DNA of 64,000 nucleotides. It comes from Bacteroidota bacterium. GTDB lineage: Bacteria; Bacteroidota; Bacteroidia; Chitinophagales; BACL12. Below the pieces are notes generated by a model that was given only the letters and a program-made list of their open reading frames with translations, was not told the origin of the DNA and ran no database searches. The stretch spans positions 496,001 through 560,000 of the forward strand of contig JADJIS010000001.1 of assembly GCA_016706865.1 (NCBI GenBank). The letters are read 5' to 3'. Shown one piece after another: positions 36,762-45,646 of the stretch. How positions within the stretch are numbered: the stretch's first letter is position 1; every line of letters begins with the position of its first letter. Made by a program: the position numbers and the translations under genes.

Positions 36762-39449
36762 TTATTCCGGTTCAAATCCTAAAATGACCGTGAATTTTCC
36801 GTTTTTGGTGATATAATCGAAAAATCCTGTGGCCGGTTGTAAATCTCCGGGAACCAGATCGTCAAAGCGTATGCCATAATCTACACCCAGCAATCCGAAC
36901 ATAGGCAACCAAGCCCGCACACCTATACCCACTGTGCGTTTCAGATCAAGCGGATTAAATGCTGCAAGATCGGGATAAAGGTTTCCGCCCTCTGCAAAAG
37001 CCATTGCATAAATTGTTGCTGACTGGCTTTTGGTGATAGGATAACGAACCTCAAGGGTGTATTTATTAAATATGGATTCCGTTCTTGCAGAAGAGCTGTT
37101 CGGCTGATTAAATACCTCATATCCGCGAAGCGAAATAATATCTGTTCCCACAAAAGTATTTGTATATCCACCGGATAAACCATCACCACCTAATTGGAAT
37201 CTTTCAAAAGGAGGAATTCCAACATCGCTGTTATAATATCCAAGCCAACCAAATTTAATCGCTGTGCGCAACACAAATTTTCCAACTAAAGGAGTATAAT
37301 AATCGGCATTGAATCTCCATTTATAATACTCTATGAATTTATATTTACTTTCCACACTTGCATCGGTATAATCTTTATTGTTGAATGCAGAATATGGTGG
37401 TGTAAATTGCAGCGACAAGGAAATATTAGAACCTGATCTTGGAAATTGAGGATCATCCACCGAATTTCTTGCAAGTGTTTCTTTAAAGCTGAAGTTATTA
37501 TAATCGCCGTTTGTTGCAATGAAATACGGATAATCTTCCAGATGATAATTATAATAATTAATGGAACTCAATAAAGTAAAATAATCATCCGGCCATTTTA
37601 AACGAATACCATATCCCAGAGATGCTCCGTTTGCAATAAATACCCCTTCAAGATCATTATAATCGGTACCTGAAACATTATATCCTAATTGCGTACGAGT
37701 TAAACTTACCGAAAGTGAATTTGGTTTTTTACCTCCGAACCAAGGTTCTACAAATCCAATATTAAATGCCTGATATAATCTTCCTGTTGTATTGATACGA
37801 AACGATAATTTTTGTCCCTGTCCCGTAGGAACAGGTTTCCATCCGTCTCTTTTAAACATTTGATCGGTACTCCAGTTATTAAGTACAATTCCCACACTAG
37901 CTAAAATTCCATAACCTTGTCCTCCATATCCTGCAGACAATTCCAATTGATCGGATGGTTTTTCTACAACGGTATATTCAATATCCACTGTTCCGGATTC
38001 CGGATGTGGAATTGGATTTACACCAATTTGTTCTGCATCAAATAATCCAAGTGCAATAATTTCACGTTGAGAACGAATTACAAGTGAACGATTAAATTTT
38101 TGGCCTGGTAAAGTTCTTAATTCACGTCGTATTACATGTTCACTTGTTTTTGTATTTCCGCGAATAATTATTTTGTCGATAATAGCCTGCGGCCCTTCAA
38201 AAATTCTTATCTCAATATCAATGGAATCATCTTCCGCCCAAATTTCAACCGGAGTGATACGGAAAAATAAATAACCGTCGTCCATATAAAGTGAGGTGAT
38301 ATCCAATTGTGTAAGATCGAAAGATATACGCTGATTTAATAAGGTTTGATCATACACATCTCCTTTATTAATTCGTAAAATAGAATCCAATTTTGTGGAG
38401 GCGTATTTTGTATTTCCTTTCCAGATAATATTTCTGAAATAATATTGTTCACCTTCATCTATTGTATAGGCGAGAGATAGAGTTCTTGTGGATGTTTTAT
38501 AAACAGAATCCAAGGTGATCTTTGCATCGCGATAACCCATGGTGTTGTAATAGGTAATAATATTCTGGCGATCAATTTTTTCTTTTGCAGCATCGTATTT
38601 CGACGAATTAAAAATACGTATTTGTGCGCGCTGGGTAACAAAATCCAAAACATTTTCATAACTGATGGAGGATAAAATATTTACAATTCCCTTTGGACCA
38701 AAATCTTTTTTAGTGATAGGATCTTCCGGATCATTATAAAATACATCCACCTGTGTGCGCATTCTGGTATCCTTCATTTGTTTGAGCAACTTGCGGTCGG
38801 ATACTTCCGTATTTCCCTTCAAAACAATTTTATCAATTTTTACTTTTGCTCCTTTTACAATATCAATAAAAACGATCACACTATTGTATCTTGATGTATC
38901 GGGTTTTGCATAAACATCTACCGTTGCATTTAAAAATCCCTTTTCGGCATAATAGTCAAGAACAGTATTTTGAATTCCTATTCTTGTAAAATCAGCATAA
39001 GGTGTAACACCTCCTATGATGTCTAATTTTTCCGTAAGATCTTCTCTTTCCGATTTTGAAATTCCTGCTGGAGAATAAAGACTTATTTTAGGTAATTCGG
39101 TTAATTTAATTTTTAGAAATATCTGATCTCCCAAAATTTTATCTACAACAATTTCCACCTGAGAGAAAAGGCGCATCTTCCACAAACTTTTTATTGCAAC
39201 ACTAAAATCTTCTCCCGGAACACTTATCGGAGTTCCTGCAGTTAATCCGCAACGTACGATCAAACTATTTTGATCTATATTGCTGGAAACCAATCCCTCA
39301 ATAACGGGAGTTGCCGCAATAGTATATTTTTTCGGTGTTGAATAATCTATGACATTGGAATCTACACCAAAATTTTGGGCTTGCAATCCCAGTGAAAAAA
39401 TTGTCATCCATCCACACAATAATATAACTCGCAATGTAAGGTTCATCAT
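36762..39449 (-). CDS. bamA: Outer-membrane protein assembly factor BamA
   Basis: 895 residues. After a signal peptide ending GLQAQ come about five POTRA modules (for example KIDKIVLKGNTEVSDRKLLKQM and IDKIIIRGNTKTSEHVIRREL) and from about residue 500 the 16-stranded Omp85 barrel, including GGDGLSGGYTN and the final KFTVILGFEP. It inserts beta-barrel proteins into the outer membrane. It overlaps uppS by four bases and is followed by two Skp genes. Confidence 0.96.
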   Translation of the reverse strand: MMNLTLRVILLCGWMTIFSLGLQAQNFGVDSNVIDYSTPKKYTIAATPVIEGLVSSNIDQNSLIVRCGLTAGTPISVPGEDFSVAIKSLWKMRLFSQVEIVVDKILGDQIFLKIKLTELPKISLYSPAGISKSEREDLTEKLDIIGGVTPYADFTRIGIQNTVLDYYAEKGFLNATVDVYAKPDTSRYNSVIVFIDIVKGAKVKIDKIVLKGNTEVSDRKLLKQMKDTRMRTQVDVFYNDPEDPITKKDFGPKGIVNILSSISYENVLDFVTQRAQIRIFNSSKYDAAKEKIDRQNIITYYNTMGYRDAKITLDSVYKTSTRTLSLAYTIDEGEQYYFRNIIWKGNTKYASTKLDSILRINKGDVYDQTLLNQRISFDLTQLDITSLYMDDGYLFFRITPVEIWAEDDSIDIEIRIFEGPQAIIDKIIIRGNTKTSEHVIRRELRTLPGQKFNRSLVIRSQREIIALGLFDAEQIGVNPIPHPESGTVDIEYTVVEKPSDQLELSAGYGGQGYGILASVGIVLNNWSTDQMFKRDGWKPVPTGQGQKLSFRINTTGRLYQAFNIGFVEPWFGGKKPNSLSVSLTRTQLGYNVSGTDYNDLEGVFIANGASLGYGIRLKWPDDYFTLLSSINYYNYHLEDYPYFIATNGDYNNFSFKETLARNSVDDPQFPRSGSNISLSLQFTPPYSAFNNKDYTDASVESKYKFIEYYKWRFNADYYTPLVGKFVLRTAIKFGWLGYYNSDVGIPPFERFQLGGDGLSGGYTNTFVGTDIISLRGYEVFNQPNSSSARTESIFNKYTLEVRYPITKSQSATIYAMAFAEGGNLYPDLAAFNPLDLKRTVGIGVRAWLPMFGLLGVDYGIRFDDLVPGDLQPATGFFDYITKNGKFTVILGFEPE

Positions 39450-40186
39450 AGTTTTATTTGATCTGTTGTTTTTCCAAATCGGCGTTCCCGCTTCTGATAA
39501 TCGAGCAATGCTTTATTGAACTCGTTCTTATCAAAATCGGGCCATAGGGTTTCTGTAAAGTAATATTCTGTATAGGCGGTTTGCCATAGCAAAAAGTTAC
39601 TAAGGCGTAATTCTCCGCTGGTTCTAATTAAAAATTCGGGGTCGGGAATATCGGCAGTATTGAGGTGCTGACTGATGGTATTCTCGTCAATATCCTCAGC
39701 GTGTATCATTCCGGATTGCACTTTTGCTGCAATTTTCTGCATGGCATCGGTTAATTCCCACCTTCCGCTATAGCTTAATGCCAGGATAAGATTTAAGCCG
39801 GTATTGTTTTCAGTAAGTTTTTTTGCTTCCTCTAGTTCGTTTATACATGCAACGGGGAGAGAATGACCATCTCCTATCATACCGATACGAACATTATTTT
39901 TACTGAGTTCGGGAGTTTCTTTGCGGATGGTTCGCACTAAAAGTTCCATCAAGGCGTTTACTTCTGCTTCCGGTCGATTCCAGTTTTCGGTGCTGAATGC
40001 ATAAAGTGTAAGGTATTCAACTCCATACTCCGTGCATGCTTCCACTACTTTTCTAACTGCTTCCACCCCTGCATGATGACCGTAAATTCTCGCCTTACTA
40101 TTTTGTTTTGCCCAACGCCCATTCCCATCCATAATGATGGCAATATGTTTTGGGATATTAGTAAGGTCTGGTTGAGCGATATTCAT
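39446..40186 (-). CDS. uppS: Isoprenyl transferase (undecaprenyl diphosphate synthase)
   Basis: 246 residues. HIAIIMDGNGRWAKQ contains the catalytic Asp, followed by GHHAGVEAVR, LTLYAFSTENWNRP and the C-terminal LIRTSGELRLSNFLLWQTAYTEYYF of cis-prenyltransferases. It makes the lipid carrier for peptidoglycan and surface glycans. It lies between the DUF6089 gene and bamA, the usual Bacteroidota order; its stop overlaps the bamA start. Confidence 0.96.
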   Translation of the reverse strand: MNIAQPDLTNIPKHIAIIMDGNGRWAKQNSKARIYGHHAGVEAVRKVVEACTEYGVEYLTLYAFSTENWNRPEAEVNALMELLVRTIRKETPELSKNNVRIGMIGDGHSLPVACINELEEAKKLTENNTGLNLILALSYSGRWELTDAMQKIAAKVQSGMIHAEDIDENTISQHLNTADIPDPEFLIRTSGELRLSNFLLWQTAYTEYYFTETLWPDFDKNEFNKALLDYQKRERRFGKTTDQIKL

Positions 40187-40216
40187 CAGGGTGCAAATTT
40201 ATCAAAAGGAGGTGGG

Positions 40217-41074
40217 TTATTTATTACCCCACTTCCCCGGAGGCGCACATTTTAATTCAACAAAGGTATATGAGAGGAAAATTCCGGTGTACAGATATTT
40301 GTCATAATGCTGACTATCCCCTCTTTGTTTTCCCGGTTCACCCAATGGAAGTAGGTCAACTTCGGTGGATCTATCGGCCAGAGCTACCGCCAATGTTCCA
40401 TCAGCGCCTGTTGCAAGAATGGATGGGTCGACATAGGTTTTACTCACATCATCAAAATAATCGGTAAATAACCAGTGCCAGTTGGCTTCAATTCCGAAGG
40501 TTACATTTTTATTTATTGCGAATTTAAATCCGCCACCCATTGGAATTGCCACTTGCACTCTTTTATATTTTTCGTTACCGGTAAGTTCCGGAAATTGTTG
40601 TCCTTCTGTTCCAAGTGGCTGAAGATCAACCCATTGGGAGTCTATCATTGCCTGAGGATTGAAATAGTAGAGCGAAAGTCCCATAAAAATGTATGGTGTG
40701 AACCAATTTTTTGGTTTTTCGCGTTCCAGCGGAAAAAAGTTAAAATCTATCCGGGTGGTGAGATCATAAACATTTGTTCGGAAACTCAGATTGCGGCGAA
40801 GATTGTACACGTTGTTGGAAATTGAATCGTAACCAACTGATTGTCCGCCACTTACACCAATATAATACCCAATTCTCGGATTCGGATTATACCGAAAGAA
40901 CACTCCTGCTCCGGGTTTTATGTATTGCATACTTTCCAGGGTATTATTAATGTCTCCAAATGAATTTGTAACTCCTCCCCACAGCCCTATCTCAGCTTCC
41001 TGGGCATTACTTTTCGAGCAACACAATAGTATAGCAGTAATGAAAACGAATGAATATAAACGAAGATCCAACAT
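40217..41074 (-). CDS. DUF6089/PorG-like outer-membrane protein
   Basis: 285 residues with signal peptide ending KSNAQ. AEIGLWGGVTNSFGDINN, the beta strands of an eight-strand-like barrel, and the ending ELKCAPPGKW match the DUF6089 family, which includes the T9SS component PorG. The conserved genomic place upstream of uppS-bamA supports this. If it is PorG, it links the T9SS ring to the outer membrane and serves the four T9SS cargo proteins seen in this window; sequence alone cannot separate PorG from other DUF6089 proteins. Confidence 0.8.
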   Translation of the reverse strand: MLDLRLYSFVFITAILLCCSKSNAQEAEIGLWGGVTNSFGDINNTLESMQYIKPGAGVFFRYNPNPRIGYYIGVSGGQSVGYDSISNNVYNLRRNLSFRTNVYDLTTRIDFNFFPLEREKPKNWFTPYIFMGLSLYYFNPQAMIDSQWVDLQPLGTEGQQFPELTGNEKYKRVQVAIPMGGGFKFAINKNVTFGIEANWHWLFTDYFDDVSKTYVDPSILATGADGTLAVALADRSTEVDLLPLGEPGKQRGDSQHYDKYLYTGIFLSYTFVELKCAPPGKWGNK

Positions 41075-41084
41075 TAAAGGGTCG

Positions 41085-41092
41085 CAAAGTTA
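41085..41092 (-). promoter_or_regulatory. Promoter -7 element of the envelope block
   Basis: On the minus strand TAACTTTG matches the Bacteroidota TAnnTTTG element exactly, and transcription would start only a few bases before the ATG at 41074. No convincing TTTG was seen at -33. Confidence 0.5.
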
Positions 41093-41144
41093 CGGAAATG
41101 AAGGCTTAACGGGAAAAAATGGGGGATTATTGTTTGGGTTGTGA

Positions 41145-41240
41145 TATTCTGAGTTCTGACATGTAGTAGATCTCCTGCGTCGATCACTACATGTTTCGGT
41201 TCTGGGTTCGGGGTTCTGAGTTCTGAGTTCTGGGTTCTGG
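41145..41240. repeat. GTTCTGA heptamer array with third 36-bp hairpin copy
   Basis: The 36-bp hairpin at 41159-41194 is identical to those at 35114 and 35195. It is flanked by GTTCTGA, GTTCTGG and GTTCGGG units at a 7-bp period, as at the other two copies. Confidence 0.85.
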
Positions 41241-41241
41241 A

Positions 41242-41790
41242 CGGAGGAAATACTTTCGGGTGTCAATCCGATTAATGTTCTTTATTCTTTGTTCTTTATT
41301 CGATATTATTTTCATTGTTCAATTCGAAGGATAAACTTCCGGTTGAGGATCCGATTGATATTTTTTATTTTTTGATTGTTATTGGATATTCATCCGGGTT
41401 CCATGCGGAGGAAATACTCCCGGGTGACAATCCGATTAATGCCTGCCCGGCCCCTGACGGGTTCTTTATTCTTTGTTCTTTACCTGCCTGGCGACTGCCG
41501 GCAGGTTCGATATTATTTTCATTGTTCAATTCGAAGGATAAACTTCAGGGTGAGGTTCCGATTAATGTTTTTTATTTTTTGATTGTTATTGGATATTCCT
41601 CCGTGTTCCATGCGGAGGGAATACTCCCGGGATGTCGAACCGATTAATGTTTTTTATTTTTTGATTGTTATTGGATATTCATCCGGGTTCCATGCGGAGG
41701 AAATACTTTCGGATGTCGATCCGATTAATATTTTTTATTTTTTGATTGTTATTGGATATTCATCATTGATCAATTCGATGTAAAACTTCC
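41242..41790. repeat. Tandem array of an about 80-bp repeat, upstream of the toxin-antitoxin genes
   Basis: Seven copies start near 41242, 41333, 41406, 41532, 41612, 41695 and (fragment) 41770. Each has a GGAGGAAATACT-like head, a variable CGGGTG part, CCGATTAATG or CCGATTGATA, then one of two tails: TTCTTTATTCGATATTATTT or TTTTTGATTGTTATTGGATA. Some copies carry an inserted GCCTGCCCGGCC..CTGACGGG or a CCTGCCTGG..CCGGCAGG palindrome. Reading frames through the array give repeated peptides with no protein-like signal. The whole gap 41075-41862 is repeats plus a promoter. Confidence 0.85.
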
Positions 41791-41811
41791 TTCTTAACTG
41801 TGAACCAAAAT

Positions 41812-41851
41812 TTTGCCAATACGTATAAAATATATAATTTTGCACGTATAA
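41812..41851 (+). promoter_or_regulatory. Promoter and possible operator of the toxin-antitoxin operon
   Basis: TTTG (41812-41815), 19 bases, then TAATTTTG (41835-41842) fits the Bacteroidota promoter consensus fully. The direct repeat ACGTATAA occurs at 41821-41828 inside the spacer and at 41844-41851 just after the -7 element, positions where an antitoxin could bind and repress. Confidence 0.75.
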
Positions 41852-41862
41852 CTAAATAATTC

Positions 41863-42108
41863 ATGGACACTAAATTAACCTTAAAGCTAGACGAAGAAAT
41901 TATTGAACAGGCAAAGATCTATGCTAAAAATAAAAATACCAGTCTTTCAAAACTCATTGAAAGTTACCTTGGATTATTAGTTGACCCAAGTGACAACCAA
42001 GAGGTAACACCCTTTGTTAAAAGTTTATCTGGTGTGGTTAATTTGCCAAAAAACTACGATCATAAAAAAGAGTATAAAAAACATCTCCTAAACAAATACT
42101 CTAAATAA
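41863..42108 (+). CDS. DUF6364-type antitoxin
   Basis: 81 residues. KLTLKLDEEIIEQAKIYAKNKNTSLSKLIESYL is a ribbon-helix-helix-like start typical of DUF6364 antitoxins; the C-terminal part (VTPFVKSLSGVVNLPKNYD and a basic tail) is the toxin-wrapping region. It is followed one base after its stop by a PIN toxin. It should neutralise the toxin and repress the shared promoter. Confidence 0.88.
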   Translation: MDTKLTLKLDEEIIEQAKIYAKNKNTSLSKLIESYLGLLVDPSDNQEVTPFVKSLSGVVNLPKNYDHKKEYKKHLLNKYSK

Positions 42109-42109
42109 T

Positions 42110-42520
42110 ATGATGAAGGTATTTGTTGATACTGATGTTTGTATTGATCTATTATCTGGACGAAAACCATTTAATAAAACTGCTGAAGTAATATTTTCAC
42201 TTGCAGATAAAGGTAAAATTAAAATTTACGTTTCTTCACTCTCCTTTGCCAATATAGATTATGTATTGCGCTCACAATATTCAACTACACATTCGAGACA
42301 AATAATTGCAAAGTTTAAAACGTTAGTCAATGTGCTACCTGTTGACAACAAAACAATTGACCTGGCAATAGCCTCAAATTTTAATGACTTCGAGGATGCT
42401 ATTCAATATTCTTGTGCAATTGAAAATAATTTAACCTTGCTAATTACTCGAAATATAAAAGACTTTAAAAAAGCAACTATTAAAGTTTTGACACCTGAAA
42501 TGTTTGTGACTCAAACTTAG
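42110..42520 (+). CDS. PIN-domain toxin (VapC-like ribonuclease)
   Basis: 136 residues. Acidic residues of the PIN active site are visible in VFVDTDVCIDLL, in DFEDAIQYSCA and in LLITRNIKDFKKA, the usual order for Mg-dependent VapC-type ribonucleases. It starts with ATGATG one base after the antitoxin stop. Target RNA is unknown. Both flanks are dense repeats, which suggests a mobile or recombination-prone location. Confidence 0.9.
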   Translation: MMKVFVDTDVCIDLLSGRKPFNKTAEVIFSLADKGKIKIYVSSLSFANIDYVLRSQYSTTHSRQIIAKFKTLVNVLPVDNKTIDLAIASNFNDFEDAIQYSCAIENNLTLLITRNIKDFKKATIKVLTPEMFVTQT

Positions 42521-42529
42521 GTGAGGGTT

Positions 42530-43000
42530 TGCAGGGTTGACAAGGTTTTCAGGGTTCTGAGTTCGGTGTTCTGGGTTCTGAGTTCAGGGTTCTGGGTTCG
42601 AGACGGAGGGGAATCACGGGTTGCCTGAACCTTTGATGAAGTCTGGTTGAAAGGGTTCAAGGAGTTGAAGGGGGGTTTGATTCGGAGGAAAAACTTCCGG
42701 GTGGTGTTCCGATTAATGTTCTTTATTCTTTGTTCATTATTCGATATTATTTTGAGATTTTAATACGGAGGAAAAACTTCCGTGTAGTCGATCCGATTAA
42801 TGCCTGCCCGGCCACTGACGGGGTCTTTATTCTTTGTTCTTTATTCGATATTATTTTGAGATTTTAATACCGAGGAAAAACTCCCGGGCTGTGATCCGAT
42901 TGATATTTTTTATTTTTTGATTGTTATTGGATATTAAAAATTAGTTGGCAGGGTTTGCAGGGTTGACAAGGTTTTCAGGGTTACTAGGTTCAGGATGGAG
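42530..43000. repeat. Mixed repeats downstream of the toxin gene
   Basis: A 31-bp unit beginning GGTTTGCAGGGTTGACAAGG occurs at about 42525-42556 and again at about 42955-42985. Between them lie a GTTCTGA-type heptamer array (42555-42600) and three copies of the about 80-bp family (from 42683, 42764 and 42870, ending near 42940). The rest of the gap to 43133 shows no gene. Confidence 0.75.
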
Positions 43001-43133
43001 GGAAAATCTCGAGGGTTTCAAAATTGTTTACAGCGACTGTTACTGCAGCTAGGTATAGGGTTGAAAGTGTTTATTACGGAGGAAAAGTATCCAATGTTAC
43101 GAAACTCACCGCTCACTATTCACCTCTAACCAT

Positions 43134-45263
43134 TTATTGGATGACAATAATTTCATTTGCCAATTCTCCATTTCGTGTTATAATAGAAACCAAATAAATT
43201 CCAGGAATTAAATTTTCTATATTAATTGTATTTTCATCAAATTTAATTGGAACAGAAACTCCATTTACAGAATAAATTGTTGCTGATCGAATATTTACTT
43301 TGGAATAAATTTTATTTGTCGCGGGATTTGGAAATAATATTTTAGATGCTGTTTCCGGAAGCGGATCATTGATGGATGTTGCTGTTACATTGGTTAATTT
43401 CCAACTATCATTGGTAACAATTCCTGTCATCATCCACAATGCATTATTATAAACAGTTACAGCACCCGCATGACGACCAACATAAGGCGGATTTTTTAAT
43501 TCATGCCAATCAATTCCATTTTCTGAATACCAGGTTTCGTCATCGTCGGTTTGATTTTCGATGCCGCAAACAACCCAAATTTTATTGTCGAAATATGCAA
43601 CATTGTGCCAATATCTGGGTCCCCATGGCGCGGCGGGATTTATGAGTTGCCAATCAATTCCATTATTTGTTTTCCAAACATCATTAAAATATCTGCGGTC
43701 ATTTAATCTTCCCCCTCCCATCAACCACAAAAAACCTTCATCATCCACACAAGAATTTCCAACCATACCACGAGGATTCCATGGAGCATCGGGTAATTGT
43801 GTCCAGCTTTCACCATCAGCACTTTGCCACACCTGATTTAAATTATAAAACACACCTGTAAATGGTTGCCCACCATAATTTAAAATATTTCCATTTAAAC
43901 TCGCTACCATGTGCATGGTTCGAGGAGGATCAAAGCCTGGTATACTATCCAATACTTTGATCCAATTAATTCCATCCGCACTTTTCCAAATGTCACTTAA
44001 TGCCCCTGACTGAGGATCACCTCCTATCACCCACATAAAATTATCATGCACCAACCAACCGCTTACATGCCGACCTAACCATGGAGCTTCTGTTTCGAAA
44101 GTAAAATTTGCACCGTCGGTAGAACTATAAATTTCGCTGCAGGTATAATTATTTTCCTCGTGATACGGAGGATCCCATCCACCGATGAGCCACATTTTAT
44201 CTTTAAAATTTAAAAGTCCACTTCCATCGCGTGCTGTGAAAGGCAATTCCGGAGAAACATTTTCCCATTGATATTCGCTGATAATAAATTTACCAACGTA
44301 ACCTGAATATTCCGGATTTAATTTATCGGTAATTCTCAATTCAATCGTTGTTCCGGGTGTATATGGAAGCGGGAAATAATAGGGTGTCCATTCCGTTAAT
44401 TGATTTTGATCAGACAACAACCAAATGCCATCGCTATTTAATTGATATTCCAATAAAACAGAATCACTCACAACATTTTCGTTATAATACCAAAAAACGT
44501 ATGCCGTATCATTTTGAATATATGCATCCGTTGACCTCGGACTCACAAAATGAAAAGGTTTGTGATCATGAAAAAGTGCGTGTATCTCCGATTGGTTCAA
44601 TCCTTTATCGTAAATGGCAATATCATCAATTGTTCCATTAAATCTGTGTGGTAAAGATCCAACAACAAGATCAATTGCATCACCAATAGTTCCCCAATAA
44701 TAGGTTTCATGATATAAAACACGATCATGCCAGAATTGTATGGTGTCGGAATTGCGTTTCACTACAAAATGATGCCATTGTCCGTTGTGATATTGTCCGG
44801 GACCACCTTCTGCAAGACGATTATCCACCCAACCGGAACCATTCCAATAAATAAATGATGCATAATATAATTCGGGAATAGTTTGTAAAATACTATTTCC
44901 ATTTAATTGAATTTCAAAATTGTTAATAGTATCATGTGCTGCTTCTTTGATGGAGAATATATTCATAGTTTCAGGTGAACTTGTTTTCAACCAAAAACTA
45001 AAAGTAAAATCTCCTGTTAAGGGAGTAAAATCATCAATTGGAATTATTAAGGAATCAGAAATTCCATTTAATAATAGCGCTGCATTTTCATTTCCAAACC
45101 TATCTTCAGCGAAAGAGCATCCACCCGCAATTGCATCATTACTTAACCCTGAAGAATCTAACGTATTATTATTAAAAGGATAAAACGCTACCAATGCATC
45201 CGTGGGGATTTGAGAAAATAAATTAAATGAAATTATTAATGGCAGAATTGTCAGATATTTCAT
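43134..45263 (-). CDS. LamG- and Kelch-like secreted protein with T9SS sorting domain
   Basis: 709 residues from 45263 (MKYLTILPLIISFNLFSQ, a signal peptide); an upstream extension is merely translated heptamer repeat. Residues about 20-230 form a concanavalin-like LamG domain (AFYPFNNNTLDSSGLSNDA, FTFSFWLKTSS, WHHFVVKRN, GTIDDIAIYDKGLN). The middle has Kelch-type repeats (MWLIGGWDPPYHE, MWVIGGDPQSG, LWLMGGGRLND, IWVVCGIENQT) that build a beta propeller. The end has ILFPNPATNKIYSK and a type A sorting domain. It is likely a carbohydrate- or protein-binding surface protein; no catalytic residues are seen. Confidence 0.88.
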   Translation of the reverse strand: MKYLTILPLIISFNLFSQIPTDALVAFYPFNNNTLDSSGLSNDAIAGGCSFAEDRFGNENAALLLNGISDSLIIPIDDFTPLTGDFTFSFWLKTSSPETMNIFSIKEAAHDTINNFEIQLNGNSILQTIPELYYASFIYWNGSGWVDNRLAEGGPGQYHNGQWHHFVVKRNSDTIQFWHDRVLYHETYYWGTIGDAIDLVVGSLPHRFNGTIDDIAIYDKGLNQSEIHALFHDHKPFHFVSPRSTDAYIQNDTAYVFWYYNENVVSDSVLLEYQLNSDGIWLLSDQNQLTEWTPYYFPLPYTPGTTIELRITDKLNPEYSGYVGKFIISEYQWENVSPELPFTARDGSGLLNFKDKMWLIGGWDPPYHEENNYTCSEIYSSTDGANFTFETEAPWLGRHVSGWLVHDNFMWVIGGDPQSGALSDIWKSADGINWIKVLDSIPGFDPPRTMHMVASLNGNILNYGGQPFTGVFYNLNQVWQSADGESWTQLPDAPWNPRGMVGNSCVDDEGFLWLMGGGRLNDRRYFNDVWKTNNGIDWQLINPAAPWGPRYWHNVAYFDNKIWVVCGIENQTDDDETWYSENGIDWHELKNPPYVGRHAGAVTVYNNALWMMTGIVTNDSWKLTNVTATSINDPLPETASKILFPNPATNKIYSKVNIRSATIYSVNGVSVPIKFDENTINIENLIPGIYLVSIITRNGELANEIIVIQ

Positions 45264-45279
45264 TGGATAAAAATACAAA

Positions 45280-45500
45280 GTTCTGGGTTCTGAGTTCGGG
45301 GTTCTGAGTTCGGGGTTCTGAGTTCTGAGTTCGGGGTTCTGGACAGAGGAAATACTTTCGGGTGTCAATCCGATTAATGTTCTTTATTCTTTGTTCTTTA
45401 TTCGATATTATCTACAAGTTATATTTCGAAGGAAAACCTTCAGGGCTGTCATCCGATTGATATTTTTTATTTTTTGATTGTTATTTGATATTTAAAATGG
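45280..45500. repeat. GTTCTGA array plus two copies of the about 80-bp repeat
   Basis: GTTCTGA/GTTCGGG heptamers run over about 45279-45340, followed by two copies of the family seen at 41242-41790 (starting near 45343 and 45428). The remaining bases to 45646 repeat the phrase GAAGGAAAA-TCTTCCAATGAT twice and hold no gene. Confidence 0.75.
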
Positions 45501-45646
45501 GTTGAAAATAATTAAACTCGAAGGAAAATCTTCCAATGATAAAAACTGACAACTGTTACTGAGACTGCGACTGTTCCAAAGAGTTAAATCCAAGGAAAAA
45601 TCTTTCAATGATACAAACTCACTACTCACCTCTCCACATTCACCAG

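Noticed and set aside
41315..41783. Reading frames giving repeated peptides such as FYFLIVIGYSS
   Set aside because: They are translation of the about 80-bp repeat in different frames; no start signal or family similarity.
41242..42940. CRISPR array or coding tandem repeats
   Set aside because: Unit length varies from about 70 to 125 bp, the supposed spacers are related to each other, and there are no cas genes.
45264..45368. N-terminal extension of the LamG/Kelch protein with NPELRTQ-like units
   Set aside because: It is a translated GTTCTGA heptamer array; the signal peptide begins at 45263.
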